Source: Cornus controversa (lineage: Eukaryota; Streptophyta; Magnoliopsida; Cornales; Cornaceae). From it: a stretch of 64,000 nucleotides of DNA. This document shows, in pieces, positions 54,826-64,000 of this stretch. The notes beneath the pieces were generated by a model. That model did no database searches, was not told where the DNA came from, and saw only the letters and a program-made list of their open reading frames with translations. Position 1 is the stretch's first letter. Every line of letters starts with the position of its first letter. The stretch is taken from assembly GCA_026545225.1 (NCBI GenBank), contig CM048848.1, positions 49,377,806-49,441,805 of the forward strand, read 5' to 3'. The translations under genes and the position numbers were made by a program.

Positions 54826-56617
54826 ATTATCTCAATTTAGCTTATATCTTTGACAAAACTATAATCTAATACCAAATACTTTTCAAAAAGAAGAAAAAAT
54901 ATAATACCAAATTAAAGTTATTTATTAATTTTTTGTATAAAAAATACAACTAAATGTCAAAACAAGAATTTCTAAATACAAAAAGTTCTCGACTATGGAT
55001 TATGTTGGAAGGTTTGAAACTTCTCTCTTTTCTCTTTTCGTTAGACACACATTAGGAATGCATCTAAGACACTATCAAGATACTACTTGTTAGTTTTGCA
55101 ATTTTTATTTTTAAAAAAATCAAAATTTTAATATAATTTTAAAACATATTATGTGTTAATTTAAAAATAATATCAAGTTTTAGAGACAAATTCATGATAT
55201 TGTAGATAAAATGAGCTAATTTAATTTTTTTATATTTTATTGTCCCCTGTTGTGTGTGTATATTCATTATTTTGAGATTTGGCGTATTGACATGTTATCT
55301 CTGTATTTCGTATATATATATATACTGTATATATATGTGTGTGTGTGTGTGTCATGCAGTTATAACGTCAAAGGAACACTACAGCAAATTGGCAACAAGT
55401 TGCTCACAAGTTGAATCAATGAGGGTAACCCTTCAATGTTTGGATGTAGACTTTGGTAATATCATCAGCTCTAAAAGAGGAGAAAAGATATTCACGTTAT
55501 CCTTAATGAGATCTTGATAAAAAATAAAAATAAAAATAAATCTTTTTTAATGAGATCATATTCATACCAGTCATCGTCAACATTGCAACTAACACGGCTT
55601 TTGTGCAATAATTGAGGTTCTGTTAAGGACTATGCCCTACAACTAAGGGCAGGTGGGTTACTGGTTAGGGACACCAAATGGAATCAGCATCCTCTCCTTG
55701 AAGATGTGACACTGTATATATATAAAAAAAAATCTACAGATTAATTTGGACCGTGCACAGGACGTAATCAGAAATTTATACAAGTGGGTACGAACGTAAG
55801 AGTTCAAGTAAAATAATTTTTTTTAAGTACTAAAAATATGACAAAATAAAATAGCATATATAAAGATCTAATATCTTTTACACAACAAAATGTCAAAATA
55901 ACATGATATTATAACTATTGTTTATAACAATCTTCTTTGAGACTTCATATTCTGAAAACGTTGAATAATATATTCTGAGAGAGTGAATGAAGGAAATAGA
56001 TGAAACTTGTAGTTGCAGAGGAAATAGAGAGAGACCGAGATACTTAGTAATATAGGAAAGAGAGATCGAGAAAATGGAAGAACGGGGCGAACGACTGAAC
56101 AAAAAAAACCCTAGAAAGCGTCAAAAGTGTAAACCTAAAAAATAAATTTATCTACAATATGTATAATTTATTTTTTTATAAAACTAAGTGAGTATATCAC
56201 TCCGGCCTTAATAGGTCCTCCCGGTTTTAAACCCAAAAAAATTATATTTATTACATGTATAAATTTTTTTTTATAAAATTAAATATGTACTAATATATCC
56301 ACGGGTGCCTCTACATATACACTCCTGACCGTCCATATATAACACGCACAGTGACCTCACAACTCATGTAGAGATATTTCTCTGCAACACATGCAGATGC
56401 AATGCTTTTAATTTGAGAATGCAATACAAATTCAACATATTACAACAATTCATGGCAATGCAATATTTTTATTTAAAAAATACATCACCTTTGTCGTTCC
56501 AGCCAGAACTACCTTGAGAGTAGGGAGCATACCCTTCTCCCCTCGAATATTTTTTTATCAAATTCGAATCGAAAACTCGTCTGAATTCAATCTATCCAGC
56601 TTCAATTGCAATTTGCA

Positions 56618-56664
<47 letters not shown>

Positions 56665-57391
56665 AGAACCAGATTCGATGGGTCCACTGCTCATAAAGTT
56701 CTGTGAATGGGTCCCACAATAGAGGGACACCGCCACAATTATATTGGCATGAGATAACTATCTTGGTGTTTTCGGAATTATGGATGAGCATCAACCTAAG
56801 AGCATTTATGTCCTCTTTTGGAGCAACATCACATGAGAAGATAAGTTTTAAGGAGTGAAGAAAGAAAACATCTTCTTTAATCCTGCCAAAAGAAGGAAAG
56901 GATAAGGAACTATATCCTATTAGAGATCACTAATGTTGAATGATGCCCTTTTACAACTTTTCTTTTTCTTTTTTTATTTCTTCTTAGTAATAACAAGGTT
57001 CTCAAATCATATCATATCCAATAATTTGTTTCTTGTGCCCTAGAAAGAACACCATGGTTTTATCATTTTTCTATTCTTTAGGTAAGATTTATTCTAATCC
57101 GGTTGGGCCAGACGGTCTCTTAATGTCCCTTTTTTTTTTTTTTAACCTCATCGAATTTATTTCACAAAGACTTGCCATGATAAACAAGAACGAAAAAAAC
57201 AAGCACGCCCAAAGAATGCAGTACAACAGAGAGTTGTATGTTGCGTTTGGTTGAAAGACAATGTCCCAACAAATGAGATTCGTTTTCTTTGCAAATCTGG
57301 CTTCGCCCATAGCATAGAAACTAGCAGCATAATGGATTCATCAATGTCATTTCTTTGATCACGAAAAGACAAACATTAGTCCAAGAATATA
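54826..57391. other. Intergenic region with MITE pieces and microsatellites
   Basis: No confirmed gene. It holds (TA)n(TG)n near 55313-55352, a MITE-like piece near 55760-56260 sharing aagtgggtacgaacgtaag with the MITE at 41446 (opposite orientation), and (TA)n at 56622-56662. A possible exon-like stretch is listed separately at 55353-55517. Confidence 0.4.
55353..55517 (+). pseudogene. Exon-like open stretch, unrecognised
   Basis: After a (TG)n tract and a splice-acceptor-like catgcag, an open frame of about 50 codons reads VITSKEHYSKLATSCSQ then GNIISSKRGEKIF and ends at a TGA. Base composition is less AT-biased than the surroundings. No family is recognised and no upstream exon is visible; it could be a captured exon inside a repeat or chance. 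Confidence 0.25.
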
Positions 57392-57515
57392 TGGACTTGA
57401 ACCCTCACGATTTCAAAAATCGACAAATTTTTCTCTTAGTGTAAATTTCATTGTCGTCGGTATTCACATGTGGAATGAGACTCTATCTTTATTCTAGTTC
57501 GATTAATCAGTTCAA
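57392..57515 (-). pseudogene. Nuclear plastid DNA: trnL-UAA 3' exon and intron end
   Basis: ggacttgaaccctcacgatt and the following bases match, on the complementary strand, the 3' exon of plastid trnL-UAA (the region of the universal trnL-F primer 'd'). This continues into the trnL intron with cattgtcgtcggtattcaca and ctctatctttattctagttc. Many substitutions relative to the plastid sequence as I remember it show an old transfer. It is not a functional tRNA gene: only part of one exon is present. Confidence 0.78.
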
Positions 57516-58189
57516 ACGATTTCATTCATAGTTCTAAAGAGATTGCCGATATGACATGAGCTCTACAAAGACGGTATTCTAATGGTGTTTTTTCTATCTT
57601 TCAAAATAAAAGATCAAAGAATGAGATTTCATTAATAAAAACAAGTATAGAAGAAAGGAAAACTGTACCTTTGTGTGAGTTTATTGTCAAGGTAAATTTT
57701 TATTTTTATTATCTTTTTAAAAAAAATTATCAGAAAAATAAAAAAAAATCACATGGGTTCTACCACTGGATGGGCTTTGGTTAACGGTTAGTGATCAGGA
57801 TCCATCTTTTGACCCACTATCTCTGGTGTTTGCTAGAAGTCTTGGCCCAAGTTTAGAATATTGGGCTTACACTTCAAATGCCCAAGGCTACATAGGTATT
57901 CTGGACCTACTGCATTGTATTGAGTAGTTGTGGAGGCAAATCCATAACTTGGTTGGAGAGAAGTGGAAGGAGAAGAAGAGAAAGGAAATGGAAGAAAAAG
58001 TTATATTGTGTTTGGTATAAAATTTTGGAAAGAAAAGAAAGGAAATAGAAGGATTTCCACCAATGCACTAATTGATGAATAACAAGTTTTGCTATCGTCC
58101 AAACACATGGGAGGAAATGCTACCAGTTTTAATGAAACTTTTATTAAAAAGTTATAGGATTTGGAAGATGATAAACAGTCTCAGTGACT
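57516..58189. other. Intergenic, no gene seen
   Basis: AT-rich. Possibly includes further diverged plastid-derived DNA next to the trnL piece, but I cannot confirm it. Confidence 0.35.
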
Positions 58190-58197
58190 TTCTTTTC

Positions 58198-58724
58198 CTA
58201 GAAAGCACGGACACTTCACCGAGGGTGCCGTACCCGTGTCGGACACTCGGACACTCCGCGGACACGTGTCGGACACTTCGTACCCGTGTCCTGACATTTT
58301 TCTTTTTAGGACACTTCTCGGACACTTCTTGGACACTTCTCGGACACTCCTCGAAGACGTATCGGACACTTCATAGCAATGATGTATATTCAAATATTTC
58401 GAATGGAAATTAAATGATACTAAATTATGATTAAAATCTAAGCTAAATATATATAGAAAACACCATAAGTTTGGTTCTTTAATTTATTTTAATATATTTG
58501 TCTATTTTTGTTTATAAGTTTGTTTGGTTTTTAATTGTTTGATGATGAATTGAAGTATTTATGTAATGTAGTATTTTTTTTATTGAATAATTAATATATA
58601 TTAATATATTATATTATTATTTTATAGCCGTATCCTCGCCGTGTCCGTGTCCTATTTTTTTAAAATTTCCCGTATCGCCGTGTCCGTGTCGTGTCGTACC
58701 CGTGTCCGTGTCCATGCTTCCTAG
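58198..58724. mobile_element. hAT-like element, ctagaaagca family, copy 2
   Basis: The 17-bp terminal inverted repeats ctagaaagcacggacac and ctaggaagcatggacac differ at two positions. A perfect 8-bp target duplication, ttcttttc, flanks it (58190-58197, 58725-58732). Subterminal regions are full of gtgtccgtgtc / cggacac repeats. No transposase. It is the best-defined hAT element of the window. Confidence 0.87.
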
Positions 58725-59157
58725 TTCTTTTCAATTACTTGCTCAACAAGTGCATGTAATTGACATTAAAGCTTGGTCTAAATCTTTTCTGAAACGACTC
58801 ATTACCTGTATAAATTTATCTTTTAAATGTATAAGGGTACAATGGTAAATTTATTAAAACGGGTTGGCCCATGGAGAGAAAACTAAAGACTGGCCCAAAA
58901 TCATCCGTGGGCTAATGGTACCAAGAATATAAAATCTCAATCCATTCTCGGATTTCATATTTTTTCATTTGATACCAAATGACAACCAATAAGTTACATT
59001 TTTTTTTTCACAAAAAAAAATAAATAAATAAAAATTTTGAATCTTTATTTAAGCTCTGTCTTGCGCCACATATGAATAAAAATAAAAATGCAAGATTATA
59101 TTTATGAATATGTTATTTATAGGAAAATAGCAATCCTCGTAAATGGGCATTGAGTTG
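58725..59157. other. Intergenic, no gene seen
   Basis: AT-rich spacer between two transposon-like elements. Confidence 0.4.
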
Positions 59158-59608
59158 CTTTCATTGTCCGTTTGGCAACCGTTTTTGTTTTGTGTTTTTT
59201 GTTATGAGTCGTGTACTCTAGCGAAGCAAAACACCAAAACGCGTTTAGAAAATTTTGTTGTAATTTGAATAAAAATGTGTTTGTTGTTGAAATGAGGCCC
59301 AAATCGAGAACAAAAAATTTGTTGTTTCCTAATATTTTTGCACTATAGGAAAAACACTATAGTTGTGAACAATACCAAAAAAAAAAAATTCTTTAGGTGA
59401 CCTTTTTAACTAGCCATTTTGTTTCTCAATCTTGTAACACTTTTTTACGAAACATGTTTTCATGTTTTTGTTTCCAAAAAACTTGTAACAAATTTTACAC
59501 TACCAAACATGAAGCCAATCACTATTAAATACACTTCACAACAAAAACGTTATTTCTGTTTCGGATGAAAACAAAAAGGGAAAATAAAAACGGTTGAGTA
59601 AGCCAATG
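59158..59608. mobile_element. MITE with caatg/cattg ends
   Basis: The left end cattgtccgtttggcaaccg and the right end cggttgagtaagccaatg are imperfect inverted repeats, each flanked internally by tttttg / caaaaa-rich arms with many gttttt motifs. Confidence 0.55.
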
Positions 59609-60777
59609 TTCTTGTTTTATACATATGCCTTTTACACAGTGTGTGTTGTTTGGCTATACGATTGTATGCAATTGTTTTCATGTAACTGTTTTGTCTGCAA
59701 TCTTTCTAACCACAATTCTAATGAATGAATTGAGAATTTCTGAGTTAGTTTTTCCCTCACCTGTCTCCTTTTTGTTTTAACAGTTCAATTTAAAATTAAA
59801 ATTTAGTTTTGAAGTCAAAACTGAAATAAAATATTCATATCAACCCTATGATTCTGAAACACCAAAGATAAATAATGAAATTCAACTCAACATCCAAGTA
59901 AATCATCAATTTTTTATTTTCCTTTTAAGCAGTGTAAAATATGTTGCTGATATTAGTTACAGTGGTAAATAATTGATTTTACCTTGCTATTTTGATGGTG
60001 AGGAGGACCAAATTTGGGTTGCTGCCAAAGAACTCAAATGACTGTTTCATTCACATAGGAGCAGATTGATACTTCATTGACAAATGACAACAATGTGTTT
60101 ATCCTCCAAAATTAGTAACTCCATTTCCTTCACAATACATACAATATACATATATATATATATATATATTGGAGCAAGCTTGTCTTAGTAGCATTATGCT
60201 TCAGACATTTTCCCTCTAGTTTTATACAGAGGCAGAGTAGTATTACTAGTTGTTTTCTCTAGAGGCAGAGTATCAATACTAGTTCTTAGTTTTCTTTTTT
60301 GCCTAAAAGTGTGTATAAAAACACAGAATCTGGATTTGAACATTCATATAATTGTGATTAATATTTTGTGCTTGTGTCAATTGAAAGAAAAGAATATAAA
60401 TTCATGTTTGAAGTCTAAAACAAACAAAGAATAGTGGATGAAATAGGAAAGAATTTCACTAAATTTGCAAGAAACTAAAGTAACGAATACAAATAGATGA
60501 AACCTTTCTCGTGTAGACAAAAATTAAGAGAGTGAAATATATAATTTTTCTTTTTCTGAGAGATCCAAAACCATGTAATTCATTGTACCTTCTCTTGATC
60601 TTTGACACAATTGCAGAGATAATGGTGGCTCAGTTGAGCGCCTTCCGTGGCCATCCTCTAACACATGAATATACACATATCTCTATAGCAAAACCTCTTA
60701 GAAACAAATAGAAAAGCCAATAGACAACAGACAGAAAAGGGGCAAACTCAGTGCACGAGACTTAGAATCCATCACCT
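59609..60777. other. Intergenic region downstream of the CLE gene
   Basis: No gene is recognised. A short imperfect direct repeat, agaggcagagta, occurs at 60228 and 60262 (about 34 bp apart). (TA)n at about 60149-60170. Confidence 0.4.
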
Positions 60778-61068
60778 TCAAGACCGGTTGTGGATGGGAT
60801 CAGATCCTTTTTTTACTTTTCTTTTGCTTGATTGATTTGGATCAAACGTCGTGTTTTCTGGTGCCGGTCCCTTCTCTGTATTCAGCTTCTCCATGGAAAC
60901 TGCCTCGAGTATACGTTGAGCCTTCGTTGTCACTAGCCCATGTTCCTTGTGATCAATCCATCTTAGGACAAGGTCTACACTTCTCAGGCCAGAAATTTTA
61001 TCTGGTTGAACTGCTATGACTCCAATGCAGATAAAAATGATAAGCATTCTATGAGCTTTGAAAACCAT
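60778..61068 (-). CDS. CLE peptide precursor, CLE43/CLE45 type
   Basis: An intact single-exon ORF of 96 codons. Residues 8-20 (MLIIFICIGVIAV) form the hydrophobic core of a secretion signal, followed by a variable charged region. Near the C-terminus is the 12-residue CLE motif RKVKKGSDPIHN (83-94), ending NRS. CLE peptides are cut out in the apoplast and bind leucine-rich-repeat receptor kinases. The basic KVKKGSDPIHN form is closest to CLE43/CLE45; Arabidopsis CLE45 acts through BAM3 in root protophloem. This variant lacks the usual hydroxylatable Pro at positions 4 and 7 (Lys and Ser here), as in CLE45. A single exon and length near 100 residues fit the family. Candidate TATA-like sequence is at about 61167-61180, 100 bp upstream. 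No tight gene neighbour. Confidence 0.93.
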   Translation of the reverse strand: MVFKAHRMLIIFICIGVIAVQPDKISGLRSVDLVLRWIDHKEHGLVTTKAQRILEAVSMEKLNTEKGPAPENTTFDPNQSSKRKVKKGSDPIHNRS

Positions 61069-61166
61069 GGTTTGTTTTGAACTTGAGCAACAACTAGAAA
61101 TAGAAATAGAAATACAAGTATGAGATTGTTGTAATCCTTGTAGTCTTATGAACCATTCCTGTAGAT

Positions 61167-61180
61167 GTAGATATAATATA
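61167..61180 (-). promoter_or_regulatory. Candidate TATA-like element of the CLE gene
   Basis: On the minus strand it reads about cttatattatatct, roughly 100 bp upstream of the CLE ATG. Position is suitable; the sequence is a weak match in an AT-rich area. Confidence 0.3.
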
Positions 61181-61770
61181 AGCCTGTGATTTGTTTCTTA
61201 TAAGACTTGGAGGGGAGCTTTAAAGGGTAAAGCATATATGCAGGAGGGGCCCCAAAATACCAAGAGGAATGAGTTTTTGGATTCTTCCCAATCATAAGCC
61301 TGCAAATAAAAGATGTTATAGGAGAATCTGACTGACTAGGATAAAAATAAAGGTGTATGTTGGAACAACACCACCCTTGAGAAGCTCAGCATCTTTTTCA
61401 TATGGTTTCCCAATTGGCCTGCTTTTGTCTACTAAACTAAGACCAACCCAGTCAGTCCCCTTGGACTCCTAGCCAATCTTTGCCACGTCACCCGACCATG
61501 CTTACTTGTACAAGTTTAGTATGTATACATGTCATAGAGTCCGACTGTTAGATAAGTCTGACTAATTTTATGTGATTAGAGACTGACGTCAACCTGACAG
61601 ACTCTAAATTATTTTAGAAAAACAATACTTTTCTCTTTATCTATAATGAGGGACCTTTTTCTTACAGATGATGTGTCATGATATCATTGGACCATATGTC
61701 ATTTTATAATATTAAAACTAAATAACAAAAGAAGAAAAATAACTTACTTTTTTGAATGAGTAAAGCTGAT
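61181..61770. other. Upstream region of the CLE gene, no gene seen
   Basis: Possibly promoter sequence of the CLE gene. No coding motif is recognised. Confidence 0.4.
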
Positions 61771-61878
61771 ACCAAATCTATTAATATAGTCCAATTATAT
61801 CATGTCACGTTAGTTATACGGAATACCAAATTTATTAATATAGTCCAATTATATCATGTCACGTTAGGGGTAAGGAAT
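61771..61878. repeat. 54-bp tandem duplication (two copies)
   Basis: accaaatctattaatatagt...catgtcacgttag repeats at 61771 and 61825 with few differences. Confidence 0.88.
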
Positions 61879-62292
61879 AAGTTTCTTCTTATAAGTGAGG
61901 AGGGAAGTATTATTCTTGCATCATAATATGAAGTGTGAGGGTATCTTGGTAAATTACTATTCCTTAGATGTTAAGGAAAGGAACGTTTTGAGTAAAGAGT
62001 GAGTAGGGAGACATGTTATGAGGCAGCCAAAACTACTATATAGATTGGTAGAGTAGGAGGCATTATTCATATAGAAAGAATGGAATGAAAAGGAAAAGAA
62101 TGAGGAATAGAACATCACCCTAAAAAAAACCAAACACTTGCTTTATGCCATTTGAAGATCTCACTTTAGAATTCCAAGCTCTCTTATCTATGCAACAAAA
62201 ATGACAGTCTTGGTTCCTTGTGCTAAATGTGTTTCTTTATGCTTTGCTCTTTCTTCTAATTCCCTCATTCAATGTTTCAAAGAAGACCACTT

Positions 62293-62296
<4 letters not shown>

Positions 62297-62356
<60 letters not shown>
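62297..62356. repeat. (CT)n(TA)n microsatellite
   Basis: About 22 CT units followed by about 8 TA units. Confidence 0.9.
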
Positions 62357-62416
62357 GTATGTATTTTTTTTCTCTTTTATCTATGTAGTATGTAGACCAT
62401 CTTTTCCTTTATTTAA

Positions 62417-62419
<3 letters not shown>

Positions 62420-62451
<32 letters not shown>
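62420..62451. repeat. (TTA)n microsatellite
   Basis: About ten TTA/ATT units. Confidence 0.88.
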
Positions 62452-62453
<2 letters not shown>

Positions 62454-62612
62454 CCAAAATCAGATGCAAGTTGGAACATTCCAAAGCATATAGGTTCTTA
62501 TGATTTATCAAAATTGCATGATGGGATTCGAAGGCGTCTTACGATGAAGAATGAGTATGGTAATGGTCCAAGCAATACAACCTCATCTTAGATTGTGTAA
62601 TCATATATATAT

Positions 62613-62653
<41 letters not shown>
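62613..62653. repeat. (GA)n microsatellite
   Basis: About 20 GA units after a short tatata tract. Only 260 bp from an opposite-strand (CT)n. Confidence 0.9.
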
Positions 62654-62655
<2 letters not shown>

Positions 62656-62739
62656 CTGACTGAATCTCTTCTTTTTTAATCCTTTGATCAAAGCAATAAG
62701 AGTGATTGAGTTGTTACCTTCTAGTTCTTCATCCTCCAT

Positions 62740-63224
62740 AAGTGTCTTAAATCACAGTTCTATTTAGGCACTGTGATTATTGATCTCAGCACATATATAT
62801 AGATTTTTTTTTTATATAATTCAATATATATTTACAGTAATCTTCAATGCCAATGCCAAAAATGGAATATACAAGTGTTAGATGAAGCCTTTTGCTTTAA
62901 ATTGAGGTACGGGTAGGTACCATTTTATGGTTAATGTGCTTGTAACACACTATTATTGAATCTCGAAGGAGTTGGAATGATCCTTCCCCTCTTTGAAAGA
63001 AAAGTGAAGATACAAGTAGTTTAAAGTATATATTTGCATATACAATGTAACAACTGTGTAGATTCTCTTGGGTGGTCTTAATGTTGTGGTTGTGGCTTTT
63101 TACAACTTTTGTTCATAACTGTGGGCTCCATTTCAGCTAAAGCCAGAAGGTGAAAAAGAAAAAGAAAAAACCAAAGCTATTTTGATTATTTTTTATTTAT
63201 TTTTTCAATAACAAAGAATCAACT
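62740..63224. other. Intergenic, no gene seen
   Basis: AT-rich with no recognisable coding motif. Confidence 0.4.
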
Positions 63225-63402
63225 CACACGCTAGTCATTTTAAATTCTTGAATGTTTTTAAAAAATTAGATGTACTAATTACACAACTTAGACTCTAGTG
63301 AGACTGAAGCCACCACACGCTAGTCATTTTAAATTCTTGAATGTTTTTAAAAGATTAGATGTACTAATTACACAACTTAGACTCTAGTGAGATTGAAATC
63401 AG
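63225..63402. repeat. 89-bp tandem duplication (two copies)
   Basis: cacacgctagtcattttaaa...gactctagtgaga repeats at 63225 and 63314 with a few differences, so it is recent. Confidence 0.92.
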
Positions 63403-63647
63403 AGACCTAAAGGATCTCACAATATATTTCGGAAGGGGCAACCATTTACAATAATATAATAAGAAAATTTTAACCAAAATAATAAGTAACAAAGTAGGGG
63501 CCTTTTTTTAATTTTGATTTGTTAAAATTTTATTGGATGAGCAGAGGATAAAAGACGTGGTATTTTTTGAATTTTGAGAAACTCATTGGGCCAGTAAATT
63601 ACAAAAGGATGGTTCTTTTTGAATTTAGGAATTTTTTTTCAAGGACA

Positions 63648-63793
63648 TTTGTGAATTTTTAAGGAGTTTAGTGGGGGCAAAACTATAATTATTAAAAAAA
63701 TTGTATAGAAAATATGGACTTTTGTGAATTTTTAAGAAGTTTAGAGGGGGCAAAACTATAATTATTAAAACTTTTTGTATAGAAAAATATAAT
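63648..63793. repeat. 73-bp tandem duplication (two copies)
   Basis: tttgtgaatttttaagg...gggggcaaaactataattat repeats at 63648 and 63721. The sequence just after (catggctccaccactgcc) is a style common at ends of plant non-autonomous elements. Confidence 0.85.
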
Positions 63794-64000
63794 AAAATGA
63801 AAATTCCAGCAACCCACCAGTCTCAACATGGCTCCACCACTGCCTCAAAGAGAAATTATTATATACTACAAGAATCTTGAGAAAATTTCACCACTAATAA
63901 GATTTTATCTTTTATATTCTATAATAATGGAAAATGAAGTTTTATCACTGGTGAGATTCTTACATTTAAGGAATCCCCGGGTATATAATAAAATACTAAA

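Larger units (their letters stand above)
62205..62591 (+). other. Possible small secreted-peptide ORF, no ATG
   Basis: An open frame without an ATG (its first possible start is a GTG at 62220). It reads LNVFLYALLFLLIPSFNVSK, a signal-peptide-like segment, then microsatellite-encoded residues, then DASWNIPKHIGSYDLSK and LHDGIRRRLTMKNEYGNG with a TAG at 62589-62591. The microsatellite part could be an intron (acceptor-like aaatcag before 62473). The last 42 codons are not low-complexity. I do not recognise the family. It could be a real peptide gene with a mis-seen start, a pseudogene, or chance. Confidence 0.25.

Noticed and set aside
57033..57372. Overlapping ORFs of about 70 codons, one with a hydrophobic stretch
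   Set aside because: No recognisable family, conflicting frames, interrupted by a long T tract; left as unexplained sequence beside the plastid-derived piece.
57392..57433. A functional tRNA-Leu gene
   Set aside because: Only part of the 3' exon is present, with substitutions and no 5' exon or complete cloverleaf.

Overview
The window is nuclear DNA from a eudicot plant. It is AT-rich, has plant microsatellites ((TA)n, (CT)n, (GA)n), and is packed with plant-type LTR retrotransposons, hAT-like non-autonomous elements and foldback elements. It carries two clear plant genes. No genus can be named from the sequence alone. Protein-coding host sequence is below 3% of the window.

Layout. (1) 1-6 kb: two hAT-like elements (785-1365 with a perfect 8-bp target duplication; 1748-2810), a solo copia LTR (3194-3420) and a short copia derivative with two LTRs but no coding region (4170-5738, perfect 5-bp duplication). 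(2) 6.1-11.3 kb: a full-length but decayed minus-strand Ty1/copia element (6154-11249) inserted inside an older MITE. (3) 12.7-14.0 kb: a direct duplicate of the 3' flank of the homeodomain gene at 36.1-37.5 kb. (4) 14.3-14.9 kb: a broken fragment resembling the start of a plastid PPR protein (OTP51-like). (5) 15-23 kb: the 3' part of a minus-strand Tat-type Ty3/gypsy element, with a degenerate plus-strand 'antisense ORF' (15.7-18.1 kb, split by a hAT element) followed by four different tandem-repeat arrays. (6) 23.5-24.3 kb: a foldback element. (7) 24.3-35.7 kb: a plus-strand Tat element with gag, protease, reverse transcriptase, two RNase H domains, integrase, a repeat array, an antisense ORF and the 3' end. 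Its reverse transcriptase is split by a 2.4-kb insertion of another gypsy LTR (26142-28589, duplication gatcg). (8) 37755-38690, minus: an intact intronless zinc-finger homeodomain (ZHD) transcription factor gene. (9) 41-50 kb: MITEs, a CCA-repeat-filled inverted-repeat element, a hAT-like element with a later 223-bp tandem duplication, a second foldback element and a 60-bp satellite-like array. (10) 50.2-54.3 kb: a decayed plus-strand copia element. (11) 57.4 kb: a nuclear copy of plastid trnL-UAA; 58.2 kb: another hAT-like element. (12) 60778-61068, minus: an intact CLE signalling-peptide gene of the CLE43/CLE45 type. (13) 62.2-64 kb: a possible small-peptide ORF, microsatellites and short tandem duplications.

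The two host genes act independently: one is a nuclear transcription factor, the other a secreted peptide precursor. From memory, Arabidopsis CLE45 (At1g69588) and ZFHD1/ZHD11 (At1g69600) are near neighbours, so the pair may be a conserved microsynteny block expanded here to about 22 kb by transposon insertion.
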